A DNA stretch of 64,000 nt from positions 186,001 to 250,000 of the forward strand of contig NZ_JASDCS010000006.1 in NCBI RefSeq assembly GCF_030407815.1, read 5' to 3'. Below are positions 54,082 to 63,378 of this stretch, one piece after another. The notes beneath the pieces are model-generated. The model made no database searches, was not told the origin of the DNA, and was given only the letters and a program-made list of their open reading frames with translations. The stretch's first letter is position 1, and each line of letters begins with the position of its first letter. This stretch comes from Psychrobacter sp. APC 3281 (GTDB lineage: Bacteria; Pseudomonadota; Gammaproteobacteria; Pseudomonadales; Moraxellaceae). The position numbers and the translations under genes were made by a program.

Positions 54082-54891
54082 ATGCAAAAAGACAGTAATA
54101 AAAATTATAAAAGCCTATTGGTTAAAGTGGAGCAGCACGTGGCGACAGTGACGTTAAATCGTCCTGAGATACGTAATGCCTTTAACGATGAAATGATAGC
54201 TGAGCTGACCGATGCATTCAGTACACTTGGTGCTGATGATAATGTACGTGTCATTGTGCTAGCAGCAGCTGGCAAAGCGTTCTGTGCAGGTGCTGACCTC
54301 AATTGGATGCGTGCCATGGCGGATTACAGCTATGAAGAAAATTTAGCGGATGCTGATAAATTGGCGCAAATGCTTAAGACTATTTATGAATGTCCTAAGC
54401 CGACAGTTGCGGCTATTCAAGGCGATGTGTACGCAGGTGGCATGGGTCTGGTCGCTGCTTGTGACGTAGCCATTGCGGTCAAAATTGCAAACTTTTGCCT
54501 CAGTGAAGTCCGTTTAGGGTTGGCGCCTGCCACTATCAGTCCTTATGTTATCCGCGCGCTAGGCGCTAGAGCGTCGCAGCGTTATTTTTTAAGTGCTGAA
54601 GTATTTGATGCCAAAAAGGCACGTCAGCTTGGCTTTATCCATGAGCGTGTTAGCGAAGAGTGGCTAGGCGATGAAGTGGCTGCGTTCTGTAATAAAGTAG
54701 TTAAGAACAGCCCTGACGCGGTAAAAACCTGCAAGCAACTACTACATGATGTCGCTGGTGCGCCTATTACAGATGAGCTGATTGCTGACACGGTCAAAGG
54801 TATTGCTGATATCCGCTCATCAAAGCAAGGCCGCGAGGGGGTACAAGCTTTTTTGCAAAAGCGTAAACCTGATTGGCTAATGGCAGACTAA
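54082..54891 (+). CDS. liuC: 3-methylglutaconyl-CoA hydratase (enoyl-CoA hydratase family)
   Basis: A 269-residue crotonase-fold enzyme. VATVTLNRPEIRNAFNDEM, the oxyanion-hole motif AAAGKAFCAGADLNWM, VYAGGMGLVAACDVAIA and SEVRLGLAPATISPYVI are typical of methylglutaconyl-CoA hydratases, including the Asn-Trp-Met after GADL. It hydrates 3-methylglutaconyl-CoA to HMG-CoA, the step between LiuBD and LiuE. AGAGAAAG precedes the ATG. The next gene starts 77 bases later. Confidence 0.93.
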   Translation: MQKDSNKNYKSLLVKVEQHVATVTLNRPEIRNAFNDEMIAELTDAFSTLGADDNVRVIVLAAAGKAFCAGADLNWMRAMADYSYEENLADADKLAQMLKTIYECPKPTVAAIQGDVYAGGMGLVAACDVAIAVKIANFCLSEVRLGLAPATISPYVIRALGARASQRYFLSAEVFDAKKARQLGFIHERVSEEWLGDEVAAFCNKVVKNSPDAVKTCKQLLHDVAGAPITDELIADTVKGIADIRSSKQGREGVQAFLQKRKPDWLMAD

Positions 54892-54968
54892 CTAGTAGTA
54901 GAACAATGATAGGCAAATGGGCAAATAGACAAGACGTCAAATAATAATGACAAGACACAGGGATAGTT

Positions 54969-57065
54969 ATGTTTTCTAAAATTCTAATCGCCAACCGTGG
55001 TGAAATTGCTTGCCGAGTGGCTGCGACTGCTAAGCGTCTTGGCGTCAGTACCGTTGCTGTTTATTCCGATGCGGATCGTGAGGCCAAACATGTGGCTGTC
55101 TGTGATGAGGCTATCTATTTAGGCGGTTCGGCACCAAAAGACAGTTATCTCAAAGGCGATGCTATTATTGCTATCGCTAAGCAAACGGGTGCTCAGGCGA
55201 TTCATCCAGGATATGGGTTTTTAAGTGAAAATGCAGATTTTGCGCAAGCCTGCCAAAATGCTGGTCTAGTGTTTATCGGTCCATCAGCGGATGCTATCCG
55301 CGCCATGGGCGGCAAGTCTGAGTCTAAGCGCTTGATGGAGTCGGCTGGCGTGCCGTTGATACCGGGATATCATGGTGACAATCAAGATGCACAGTTTTTG
55401 CAGCAGCAGGCAGATAATATTGGCTATCCTGTCTTGATTAAAGCCAGTGCAGGTGGCGGCGGTAAAGGCATGCGTATCGTTGAGCAAAGCAGCGACTTTA
55501 TTGATTTATTAGACTCGTGCCGTCGCGAAGCGATTACCAGTTTTGGCAATGATCAAGTGTTGGTCGAAAAATATGCGCTAAAACCACGTCATATCGAAAT
55601 CCAAGTATTCGGTGATACGCATGGTAATTATGTACATCTATTTGAGCGTGATTGCTCAGTACAGCGTCGCCACCAAAAAGTATTAGAAGAAGCGCCAGCA
55701 CCGGGTGTCGACACTGCGATGCGTGAAGCGATGGGCACAGCGGCAATCGAAGCAGCACGTGCGGTCGATTACGTGGGTGCAGGTACGGTTGAGTTTATTG
55801 TGGAGCAGCGTGAAGACTCTATGAATTTTTATTTCATGGAAATGAACACGCGCTTGCAAGTTGAGCATCCCGTTAGTGAAGCGATTACTGGTGTCGATTT
55901 GGTCGAGTGGCAGCTGTTGGTTGCTGCGGGTCAGCCATTGCCAAAAACACAAGATGATTTGGCTATCAATGGTCATGCAATTGAGGCGCGTATCTGTGCT
56001 GAAAACCCTGACAACAATTTCTTGCCAGCGACAGGCACTTTATTCACTTATCAAAAGCCTGAGCATAGTACCTTTAACATTACCGATGTACGTATCGATG
56101 ATGGCGTACGTGAGGGTGATGTGATCAGTCCTTTTTACGATTCTATGATTGCCAAGCTTATCGTCCATGCTCCTACGCGCGAGCAAGCGTTGGCGAGACT
56201 AGACCGTGCATTGGCACAGACGCGTATCGTTGGTCTACCAAACAACGTGGCATTTTTGCGTTATATTTTAAATACCGATTCATTTAGCAAAGCCAATCTT
56301 GATACGGCATTGATAGAGCGTGAGCAGGATAAGCTTTTTGATCAGCATCCGCTTGGATTATCGACGCTTGTGGTGACTGCTATTACCCAGCAGCTTGCGA
56401 GTGAAGCGACCACGCAGGGCTCAGATCCGTTTAGCAAGCCAACGGGTTTCCGTGCTTATAGTGATTATACTCGTTCATTTAGCTTGGTTTATGATGAGCA
56501 AGCCTACAGTGCTCGCATCAGTAATTGGCATAATGCGAGTTGTGCTGATAGCAAAAAAGGCGGCGATAATCTCAGTAGTTTTACGCTCGTCATTGGTAAA
56601 GAAATCGCGAATACGCAGGATGATAGCAATATCAATGTAGCGGCTCAGACCGAAACGGTTTATGAAGGTCAGATCAGCTATGATAGCAGTGACGCGCACA
56701 ATCATACCTTATGGTTAGATGGTGCACGTATCAGTGCCCAAAGCTGGGTAAATAACGAGAAGGTCTACGTATTCACAGACGGTGGTCGTGATGAAATTAC
56801 GCTTATTGATATCATGGCACATGTGGGCGAAGACACAGCAGCGGTTGGTAGTTTGAAATCACCAATGCCAGGACAAGTGGTTGCATTCAAAGTAGCTGTT
56901 GGTGATACTGTGAAAAAAGGCGAGCCACTTGCCGTCATCGAAGCCATGAAAATCGAACATACCATTACCGCACCGACAGATGGTGTGGTAGCAGAGCTAT
57001 TATTTGCAGCAGGTGACTTGGTCGCTGATGGTGATGAGCTACTGCGCATTGATGCTGAAGGTTAA
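54969..57065 (+). CDS. liuD: Methylcrotonyl-CoA carboxylase, biotin carboxylase/biotin carrier (alpha) subunit
   Basis: A 698-residue biotin-dependent subunit. An N-terminal biotin carboxylase (FSKILIANRGEIACRVAATA, IHPGYGFLSENADFA, ATP-grasp KASAGGGGKGMRIV, EMNTRLQVEHPVSEAITG) is followed by a linker domain and a C-terminal biotinyl domain with EAMKIEH, the biotin being attached to Lys661. The domain order and length fit MccA/LiuD. The linker contains a polar, Asp/Ser-rich insert around residues 515-550 (AQTETV, DSSDAH) that is not conserved in Pseudomonas. AGGGA precedes the ATG; 45 bases separate it from liuE. BirA, encoded at 60.3 kb, would attach the biotin. Confidence 0.95.
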   Translation: MFSKILIANRGEIACRVAATAKRLGVSTVAVYSDADREAKHVAVCDEAIYLGGSAPKDSYLKGDAIIAIAKQTGAQAIHPGYGFLSENADFAQACQNAGLVFIGPSADAIRAMGGKSESKRLMESAGVPLIPGYHGDNQDAQFLQQQADNIGYPVLIKASAGGGGKGMRIVEQSSDFIDLLDSCRREAITSFGNDQVLVEKYALKPRHIEIQVFGDTHGNYVHLFERDCSVQRRHQKVLEEAPAPGVDTAMREAMGTAAIEAARAVDYVGAGTVEFIVEQREDSMNFYFMEMNTRLQVEHPVSEAITGVDLVEWQLLVAAGQPLPKTQDDLAINGHAIEARICAENPDNNFLPATGTLFTYQKPEHSTFNITDVRIDDGVREGDVISPFYDSMIAKLIVHAPTREQALARLDRALAQTRIVGLPNNVAFLRYILNTDSFSKANLDTALIEREQDKLFDQHPLGLSTLVVTAITQQLASEATTQGSDPFSKPTGFRAYSDYTRSFSLVYDEQAYSARISNWHNASCADSKKGGDNLSSFTLVIGKEIANTQDDSNINVAAQTETVYEGQISYDSSDAHNHTLWLDGARISAQSWVNNEKVYVFTDGGRDEITLIDIMAHVGEDTAAVGSLKSPMPGQVVAFKVAVGDTVKKGEPLAVIEAMKIEHTITAPTDGVVAELLFAAGDLVADGDELLRIDAEG

Positions 57066-57110
57066 TAAAGGCTGATAATTAACAGCCAAATAGCAAAAAG
57101 GACGACAAGT

Positions 57111-58028
57111 ATGAGCCATTCGTATCCAAGCCATGTCAGCATCGTTGATGTCAGCCCGCGTGATGGCTTGCAAAATGAGTCCATGATGGTACCGACTGAA
57201 GTTAAGCAAACGCTCATTAATGATTTAATCGCGGCGGGTGTCAAAAAATTAGAGGCGACCAGTTTTGTCTCGCCAAAGTGGGTGCCACAAATGGGTGATA
57301 ACAGCGAGTTGCTCGACGCACTCGCGCCTACGCGGCAGACGGACGTTTGCTATTCGGTACTCGTGCCCAATATGCGTGGCTTTGAAAATGCTATCTTGCA
57401 TCGCCCTGATGAAATCGTCATCTTTGGCTCAGCCAGCGAAACCTTTAGTCAAAAAAACATCAACTGTAGTATCGATGAGAGTATCGAACGTTTTGCGCCA
57501 GTAGCTGCTGCGGCAAAAGCACAAGGCATCAAAGTACGAGGCGTGATCTCTTGTACGGTCGGTTGTCCTTATGAAGGCGAGATTGCCCCTAGCCAAGTAG
57601 CTTATGTGACCAAGCGATTGATTGAGATCGGTTCAGAGCAGATTGGCATTGCCGATACGATCGGTGTGGGTACACCACTCAAAGTACAACGAGCGTTGCA
57701 AGCTGCACTTGAGTATGCTGATATCTCTATGCTATCGGGTCATTTTCATGATACTTATGGTCAAGCATTGAGCAATACGCTAACCGCACTACAAATGGGT
57801 GTTAGTGAGTTTGATACCTCTGTCGCTGGCTTGGGCGGTTGTCCTTATGCTAAAGGCGCAACGGGCAATGTCGCTACTGAAGATGTGGTGTATATGCTGC
57901 ATGGTATGGGTATCAGCACAGGTATCGATTTGGATAAATTGGTCGTGGCAGGCGAGCGTATCAGTGAGTTCTTAAAGCGACCAAATGGTTCAAACGTAGC
58001 ACGTGCCATCATTAATAAACGCCATTAA
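57111..58028 (+). CDS. liuE: Hydroxymethylglutaryl-CoA lyase
   Basis: A 305-residue TIM-barrel enzyme cleaving HMG-CoA to acetyl-CoA and acetoacetate, the last step of leucine catabolism. VSIVDVSPRDGLQNES at the start, TSFVSPKWVPQMGD, GTPLKVQRALQ, HFHDTYGQALSNTL and GLGGCPYAKGATGNVATED with the catalytic-loop Cys are all present. AAAGGACGAC precedes the ATG. Confidence 0.96.
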   Translation: MSHSYPSHVSIVDVSPRDGLQNESMMVPTEVKQTLINDLIAAGVKKLEATSFVSPKWVPQMGDNSELLDALAPTRQTDVCYSVLVPNMRGFENAILHRPDEIVIFGSASETFSQKNINCSIDESIERFAPVAAAAKAQGIKVRGVISCTVGCPYEGEIAPSQVAYVTKRLIEIGSEQIGIADTIGVGTPLKVQRALQAALEYADISMLSGHFHDTYGQALSNTLTALQMGVSEFDTSVAGLGGCPYAKGATGNVATEDVVYMLHGMGISTGIDLDKLVVAGERISEFLKRPNGSNVARAIINKRH

Positions 58029-58049
58029 TAAACGTCAGTCTTAATTAGT

Positions 58050-58149
58050 ATAGTCAATCTACTGTGAAGGTATGACAGCGTTAACCTCGTTTGAAGTATT
58101 TACATCTATACTCGGTTGCCTTGTCACAGTTTCACATTAAGTTGACTAT
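58050..58149. repeat. Palindromic intergenic repeat, copy 3
   Basis: 100 bases whose ends, ATAGTCAATCTACTGTGAA and TTCACATTAAGTTGACTAT, are imperfect inverted repeats (14 of 19 positions). The core GCGTTAACCTCGTTTGAAGT with ACTCGGTTGCCTTGT matches copy 1 closely. It lies between liuE and liuA. Confidence 0.82.
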
Positions 58150-58241
58150 GACATTAAAAACGGTATCAAAAATACAGTTACATTAGCTTTAAAAAACAGA
58201 TTAAAATTCGAAAATTAAATATTTATATACAAGGAATGGTT

Positions 58242-59429
58242 ATGAGTTTACCTGGATTAAATTTTCAACTTGGCGAAGATATTGACGCCCTACGTGATGT
58301 CGTACAGCAGTTTGCGGCAAACGAGATCGCTCCACGTGCTGCCGAGATTGATAGCAGTGATGAGTTCCCAATGGATTTATGGCAAAAGATGGGTGACCTC
58401 GGTCTACATGGTATTACCGTTCCTGAAGAGTACGGCGGCTCCAACATGGGCTACGTTGCCCATATGGTCGCAATGGAAGAGATTAGCCGTGCTTCGGCAT
58501 CGGTAGCACTGAGCTATGGCGCACACTCTAACCTATGTATTAACCAAATCAAACGTAATGGTAGTGAAGCGCAAAAACAAAAGTATTTGCCAAAGCTAAT
58601 CAGTGGTGAATTCATCGGTGCATTGGCAATGAGTGAGACAGGCGCTGGCTCAGACGTCGTCAGTATGAAGCTAAAGGCTGAAGAAAAAGACGGCAGCTAT
58701 ATTCTAAACGGTAGCAAAATGTGGATCACCAATGGTCCTGATGCGGACGTAATGGTAGTCTATGCCAAGACCAATCCTGAATTAGGTGCTAAAGGCATGA
58801 CGGCCTTTATCGTTGAAAAAGGTATGGAAGGTTTTGGTACCGCACAAAAGCTAGACAAGCTCGGCATGCGCGGTAGCCATACTGGCGAGATGACTTTTAA
58901 TAATGTAAAAGTGCCAAACGAAAATATTTTAGGCGGTCTCAATGAGGGTGTTAAAGTATTGATGAGTGGCCTAGATTATGAGCGCGCTGTATTGGCCGCA
59001 GGTCCTATCGGTATCATGCAAGCAGTAATGGACAATGTGGTGCCTTATATCCACGACCGTAAACAGTTTGGTCAAGCGATTGGTGAGTTCCAGCTTATCC
59101 AAGGTAAAGTTGCGGACATGTATACAATACTGCAAGCAGGTCGTAGCTTCTTATATACGGTCGGGAAAAACCTCGATATGTTGGACGCACGCGGTGCCGG
59201 TCATAGTCGAGAAGTGCGTAAAGATTGCGCCAGTGTAATTCTATGGTGTGCCGAAAAAGCGACGTGGATGGCAGGTGAGGGCATTCAAATATTTGGCGGA
59301 AATGGCTACACTAATGAGTATCCACTTGGTCGCTACTGGCGTGATGCCAAGCTGTATGAGATTGGCGCAGGTACCAGTGAAATCCGCCGTATGCTAGTCG
59401 GTCGTGAGCTGTTTAACGAGACCAAATAG
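58242..59429 (+). CDS. liuA: Isovaleryl-CoA dehydrogenase
   Basis: A 395-residue acyl-CoA dehydrogenase. [37 protein letters not shown] and [12 protein letters not shown] bind FAD and substrate; the catalytic Glu247 in [13 protein letters not shown] occupies the position used by isovaleryl-CoA dehydrogenase (Glu254 in the human enzyme) rather than the C-terminal Glu of other acyl-CoA dehydrogenases. The C-terminus [22 protein letters not shown] is typical. It oxidises isovaleryl-CoA to 3-methylcrotonyl-CoA. AAGGA lies on the proper side of the second ATG, at 58242. In Pseudomonas liuA comes first; here it is last, beyond a 213-base gap with a repeat. Confidence 0.95.
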   Translation: MSLPGLNFQLGEDIDALRDVVQQFAANEIAPRAAEIDSSDEFPMDLWQKMGDLGLHGITVPEEYGGSNMGYVAHMVAMEEISRASASVALSYGAHSNLCINQIKRNGSEAQKQKYLPKLISGEFIGALAMSETGAGSDVVSMKLKAEEKDGSYILNGSKMWITNGPDADVMVVYAKTNPELGAKGMTAFIVEKGMEGFGTAQKLDKLGMRGSHTGEMTFNNVKVPNENILGGLNEGVKVLMSGLDYERAVLAAGPIGIMQAVMDNVVPYIHDRKQFGQAIGEFQLIQGKVADMYTILQAGRSFLYTVGKNLDMLDARGAGHSREVRKDCASVILWCAEKATWMAGEGIQIFGGNGYTNEYPLGRYWRDAKLYEIGAGTSEIRRMLVGRELFNETK

Positions 59430-59443
59430 GAAAGTATTGGGGG

Positions 59444-59471
59444 AATAGCTAGCATACGTTAGCTATTTTTT
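59444..59471 (+). terminator. Terminator of liuA
   Basis: AATAGCTA at 59444-59451 pairs with TAGCTATT at 59460-59467, followed by T residues. Confidence 0.7.
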
Positions 59472-59482
59472 GATAGTAAAAT

Positions 59483-59517
59483 AAAAAAGCAGCACGTTCA
59501 AAACGTGCTGCTTTTTT
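59483..59517. terminator. Bidirectional terminator between liuA and coaX
   Basis: A perfect 16-bp stem (59483-59498 with 59502-59517) with A and T tracts. It would end coaX/birA transcription on the minus strand and back up the liuA terminator. Confidence 0.92.
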
Positions 59518-59551
59518 CATGTCAACGTTAAACCGAATTATCTATAAGCGG

Positions 59552-60280
59552 TTAAGACTTATTGCGATAATCAAAGTATCTTGCCAAACCATTTAATAAT
59601 AAATCATCACGTAAGCGCACTGGGCGATTAACATGCTGGGAGATAATGGCTGCATCTCCACCTGTCATAATCAATTCAAAATTAGGGTGACGATGGCTAA
59701 TCTCATTAATCGCGCCGACGATAGAGAGCAAAATACCGCGATGCACTGCGTCTTGAGTGGTTAAGCCTTGGTTGACGCTATCAAAAGTACCGTTCGAGAT
59801 AGTGATTTGCTTAGTACCAGAGAACAGTGATTCACGTTGCAGGTAGATGCTGGGGAAAATATAACCGCCCAAATGCTCAGCATGATCAATCAAATCAATA
59901 GTCACCGCTGTACCGCAACCAATCACACATTGACGTTTTTTCTTATCGACCGCGCCCAGCATCTGTAGCCAGCGATCACAGCCGAGCTGCTGATCATTGT
60001 AAGCACTTTTCATCAGCGCGTGTGCGGCATCGACATGGACAAACTCAAACGGAATATTCAAACGACTGAGTGTTTCTGATACTTTGGCATTTAGATTGTC
60101 GCCCAATACCGATGAGATACCAATAAAATCAGGCGCGTAACGTTCAAAGCGATCCGTCAGACCCATAAGTAGTTCGGCAGGCGCTTGCAAATGCTGCTTG
60201 GCATCATGTGCGACTATTTGTCCGATATCATCGGTTAGCCAGTATTTTAGGCGGGTATTTCCAAGATCAAGCCAGAGCAT
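59552..60280 (-). CDS. coaX: Type III pantothenate kinase CoaX
   Basis: A 242-residue cytoplasmic ASKHA-fold kinase that phosphorylates pantothenate at the start of CoA synthesis. LWLDLGNTRLKYWL (phosphate-1), LGCDRWLQMLGA, CVIGCGTAVTIDLID (phosphate-2) and HLGGYIFPSIYLQRESL, GGDAAIIS are the family marks. It lies 59 bases after birA on the same strand; birA-coaX is a common pair. AAAGGGA precedes the ATG. Confidence 0.94.
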   Translation of the reverse strand: MLWLDLGNTRLKYWLTDDIGQIVAHDAKQHLQAPAELLMGLTDRFERYAPDFIGISSVLGDNLNAKVSETLSRLNIPFEFVHVDAAHALMKSAYNDQQLGCDRWLQMLGAVDKKKRQCVIGCGTAVTIDLIDHAEHLGGYIFPSIYLQRESLFSGTKQITISNGTFDSVNQGLTTQDAVHRGILLSIVGAINEISHRHPNFELIMTGGDAAIISQHVNRPVRLRDDLLLNGLARYFDYRNKS

Positions 60281-60339
60281 AAAAGTCCCTTTATATAGTG
60301 CTCGTTAATGATGGTGTTCATCAATATAGTTGTCTAAGC

Positions 60340-61341
60340 CTAATAAATAACGTCGATGCGTCCAGTAAAAAGCGTAGAAATCTTACCGCTATCTTGGCGT
60401 AATTGCAAACAGCCATGTGTGTCGACACCGCAAGCAACTCCTGTTACGACTTTTTCTTCGTTATTATAGTCTTGGGTGACGCGTAAGCGCAGACCTGATA
60501 GCGCATCCATTGTCGCAAACTGCTCCAAAAAACTATCCAAATAATAAGTATGACCCGTTGGCTGCTCTATGCCCAAATGCTCAAAGCGTGTCATCGCCGC
60601 CATCAATGCTTTGCACATCTGCTGATAGAGCATTGGTAGGTCTAGTAGGCTGGCGGATCGTGTCTCTAAAGGCAGCCTCTCATTAATGTCTTGTAAGCTA
60701 ATCGCTTGGTAGCTCATACCCTCAGACGTTTGCGTAGTGAGTTTTGGTGTTGCTTGTACGTTTAGGCCAATACCTAGCACCACACCGATCAACCTGCCAG
60801 CTTTCGTCACTGGCTCTATCAAAATTCCAGCCAGTTTATTAAATGGTAGCGTACGCTGATTTGCTACATCACTATTCAATGCTGAGTCTAATGCTGAGTC
60901 TAATACCGAGCTGTCCGTTATGGACTGTTCTTTAGATAGCTCTTTAGATTGGCTCTGAGCTTGCTGATAAAAACCCAAGTCATTTGCCCATTTTACACCG
61001 ATTGGCGTCATCTCTTGCGCTTGCAGTTGCTCGTTCAACATTTGAATGACGGGCATTTTTGCCAGCTCAAGACCAATGATGAGCGATAGCAAGCCACTAA
61101 TTGGCATATGCACAGGATGATATAGCGACAGATAGACATTACCACGCGGTGATTGCCACGAGCGCCCGTGCTGACCACGACCTGCGCTTTGGGTTTCCGC
61201 GGTCAAAACGTGTACGGTGGCGACATCTAACGACCCGTTTTGCAAGGCTTCTATCAGCTCGCTATTGGTCGAGGCGCTACTAGCCACATGACGGTGATTG
61301 AGCTCGGATAAATAGGTAGAAAAACTAGTGAGTGGCGGCAT
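60340..61341 (-). CDS. birA: Biotin--[acetyl-CoA-carboxylase] ligase BirA, no HTH domain
   Basis: A 333-residue biotin protein ligase. The catalytic motif TAETQSAGRGQHGRSWQSPRG, NVYLSLYHP, and KWANDLGF precede the substrate helices, and KLAGILIEPVTKAGRLIGVVLGIGLNVQ-type strands follow (given here in parts). The N-terminus begins directly in the ligase domain, so the DNA-binding helix-turn-helix of E. coli BirA is missing and it cannot be a classical bio repressor. A Gln/Ser/Leu/Asp-rich insert (SVLDSALDSALNS) after KWANDLGF is partly encoded by a 12-bp tandem repeat. It should biotinylate LiuD here and AccB elsewhere. No clear Shine-Dalgarno sequence. Confidence 0.92.
   Translation of the reverse strand: MPPLTSFSTYLSELNHRHVASSASTNSELIEALQNGSLDVATVHVLTAETQSAGRGQHGRSWQSPRGNVYLSLYHPVHMPISGLLSLIIGLELAKMPVIQMLNEQLQAQEMTPIGVKWANDLGFYQQAQSQSKELSKEQSITDSSVLDSALDSALNSDVANQRTLPFNKLAGILIEPVTKAGRLIGVVLGIGLNVQATPKLTTQTSEGMSYQAISLQDINERLPLETRSASLLDLPMLYQQMCKALMAAMTRFEHLGIEQPTGHTYYLDSFLEQFATMDALSGLRLRVTQDYNNEEKVVTGVACGVDTHGCLQLRQDSGKISTLFTGRIDVIY
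60877..60900 (-). repeat. 12-bp tandem repeat inside birA
   Basis: AATGCTGAGTCT occurs at 60877-60888 and 60889-60900, with a degenerate third start at 60901. In frame it encodes part of the Asp-Ser-Ala-Leu repeat of the BirA insert. Confidence 0.85.
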
Positions 61342-61512
61342 AAGTTTAGTCGATGTGGTTAAAGGAAACTTTGATATACTGAGCGATTGTTGCGGTCAGA
61401 CAGTACCGAGTAAACAGCATAAAGGTCACGTTGAGATTTGGCAAATACAATTAAGCACGCCTAAGCGCTAGTGAGTACTTAGCGCCAGTCAGTATTATAA
61501 AAGGTTCGTTCT

Positions 61513-62319
61513 ATGATGTTATATGTGTGGTTTGTGATTGCAGGCGCGTTTGCGGGTGTCAGCGCGGGCTTGTTTGGCGTCGGCGGTGGCATGATTATCG
61601 TGCCTGCATTGGTCTGGATTTTTACCGCTTATGACTTTTCGCCAGAAGTAATCACCCATTTGGCCATCGGGACGTCACTGGCGACCATCGTTGTGACCTC
61701 AATCAGCTCACTGACTGCACATAACAAGCGCGGCGGCGTGCGCTGGGAAGTATGGCGCAAGATGGCGCTTGGATTGGTCATCGGTAGTTTGATTGGCGCT
61801 GGTATCGCGGATATGATTGATGGGCAAGCGCTACAGGCTATCATTGGTTTCGGTGCGCTATTGGTTGCGCTAAAAATGCTGTTCTTTTCGAATAAAGAAC
61901 AAGTGGGCAAGCCGTTACCATCGGCCGGCATCCAGTTTGGTGCAGGTACTGGCATTGGTATGGCGTCCTCTATTTTTGGCATTGGCGGCGGCAGCTTGAC
62001 CGTACCGTTCTTGAACTGGGCAGGGCTTCCGATGAAACAATCGGTCGGCACGTCAGCAGCATGCGGTCTACCAATTGCCTTGGCTGGAGCAGCAGGCTTT
62101 GCTTGGTTCGGTCAAGACGTGGTCAATCTACCTGAGGGCACAATAGGATTTGTCCATGTCATAGGATTCTTGTTTATTTCAGTTGCCAGCTTTGCGATGG
62201 CAAAAGTTGGCGCCAAGCTCGCCCATATTTTACCTGCGCTGATGCTTAAGCGCGCGTTTGGCGTATTGCTAATATTTGCTGGAGGACAGTTGTTATTAAG
62301 TGGATTAGGTGTTTTATAG
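61513..62319 (+). CDS. TSUP family transporter (TauE/SafE)
   Basis: A 268-residue inner-membrane protein with about eight transmembrane helices in two homologous halves. GVSAGLFGVGGGMIIVPAL and its repeat MASSIFGIGGGSLTVPFLN are the family Gly-rich motifs, with HLAIGTSLATIV and KQSVGTSAACGLPIALA as the matching second elements. Members move sulfite, sulfoacetate or other small organic sulfur or carboxylate anions; the substrate here is unknown. It diverges from birA. AAAGG precedes tandem ATG codons. Confidence 0.9.
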   Translation: MMLYVWFVIAGAFAGVSAGLFGVGGGMIIVPALVWIFTAYDFSPEVITHLAIGTSLATIVVTSISSLTAHNKRGGVRWEVWRKMALGLVIGSLIGAGIADMIDGQALQAIIGFGALLVALKMLFFSNKEQVGKPLPSAGIQFGAGTGIGMASSIFGIGGGSLTVPFLNWAGLPMKQSVGTSAACGLPIALAGAAGFAWFGQDVVNLPEGTIGFVHVIGFLFISVASFAMAKVGAKLAHILPALMLKRAFGVLLIFAGGQLLLSGLGVL

Positions 62320-62370
62320 CAATAATGAGTTTTTATAAAATTAGTATGCAAACCGTGAGACATTATTAGT

Positions 62371-63312
62371 ATGAAAGCTGCAGAAAAATACCGCCGTGTT
62401 TTCGGCTCAATGAATCATCTAAAAGACCAGTTATCATGGACGACGGGTCTCTCTAATATGGTAGAGTTTTTGGCATGGGAGCCGCAGCGTATTTTAGGCA
62501 TCACTAAAAAGCAATACGTACGCCAAATCATCGAGTGGGCGGCCCACCCAGAGTTAAAGGACAAAAATATAGAAGAGATTGAGCAATCAGTCATCAAAAA
62601 GCTCAATACAAAAATGAATGAAACTGAGCAGCTAGAGACGTATTCAACGCAAAAGATGGGTATCTGTAATGCGAGAGAAGCCGTGCGCCGCGTAACATTC
62701 TTTTCTGAAGACTATCTCAATAAAGAATTCGATATCTTTTTGAGTTTGTGCAGTGATGTTTATCTAAACTTATTTTATCAGCAATTTATTAGCTTTGAGC
62801 TGAGTGAATCATGGTCGACACATGGTAATAGCGGCATGTTTGAAAACAGTACAGAGCTAAAAGCAATGTACATGGACAACCTAGCCTATAACCATCAGGC
62901 AAATGTGCTGATAGCAAATGAGCTAAAACTCGCTGGCCGTAAAAACCCAGACCAAATCCTAAAGTACTGCTTGATGTATGAGCACTTATTAGAAAAAGGC
63001 TTTATCGATAAAGGGGCAAAGTTTTTGCTGTTGTTTATCGGTGGTGACGCGCTAAAGCAAAACAAGCAAACGCTCGTAGATCGGGAGCTGGCTCTGTGTC
63101 ATAAACGGCCAAGGAAGTATCAGCATCTACTAAGACCAGAGCTGTTAGAAATAGTCGATCATTTAGCAGTGGCAAGTATCTCTTGGTCAGCCTTTATCGA
63201 GTTTAATAATCGCTATTTAGCAGAAAATAGCGTCTGCCAAGTGGAGCAAAAACTGCTACGAGGGTTCCATCAAAGCCTTGAATCAAAATCGTTTATGCAG
63301 TTAGCCGTTTAA
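62371..63312 (+). CDS. Unknown soluble protein
   Basis: A 313-residue protein I do not recognise. It has no signal peptide or transmembrane helix, is rich in Lys, Glu, Leu and aromatic residues, and reads as mainly alpha-helical. It begins MKAAEKYRRVFGSMNHLKDQ and contains four Cys without a metal-site spacing. It lies 51 bases after the transporter gene and 66 bases before smc on the same strand. Codon use and length look like a normal gene, although no strong Shine-Dalgarno is seen. Confidence 0.72.
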   Translation: MKAAEKYRRVFGSMNHLKDQLSWTTGLSNMVEFLAWEPQRILGITKKQYVRQIIEWAAHPELKDKNIEEIEQSVIKKLNTKMNETEQLETYSTQKMGICNAREAVRRVTFFSEDYLNKEFDIFLSLCSDVYLNLFYQQFISFELSESWSTHGNSGMFENSTELKAMYMDNLAYNHQANVLIANELKLAGRKNPDQILKYCLMYEHLLEKGFIDKGAKFLLLFIGGDALKQNKQTLVDRELALCHKRPRKYQHLLRPELLEIVDHLAVASISWSAFIEFNNRYLAENSVCQVEQKLLRGFHQSLESKSFMQLAV

Positions 63313-63378
63313 CCCTAAAAACCTACTACAATTTCAGGTAGAATAGCCGCCTGTTTTTGCTAAGTTTATTGACTCTTC

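Noticed and set aside
61629-62051. 140-residue antisense open frame in the TSUP transporter gene
   Set aside because: Mirrors the low-stop complement of a Gly/Ala-rich membrane protein; no independent evidence.
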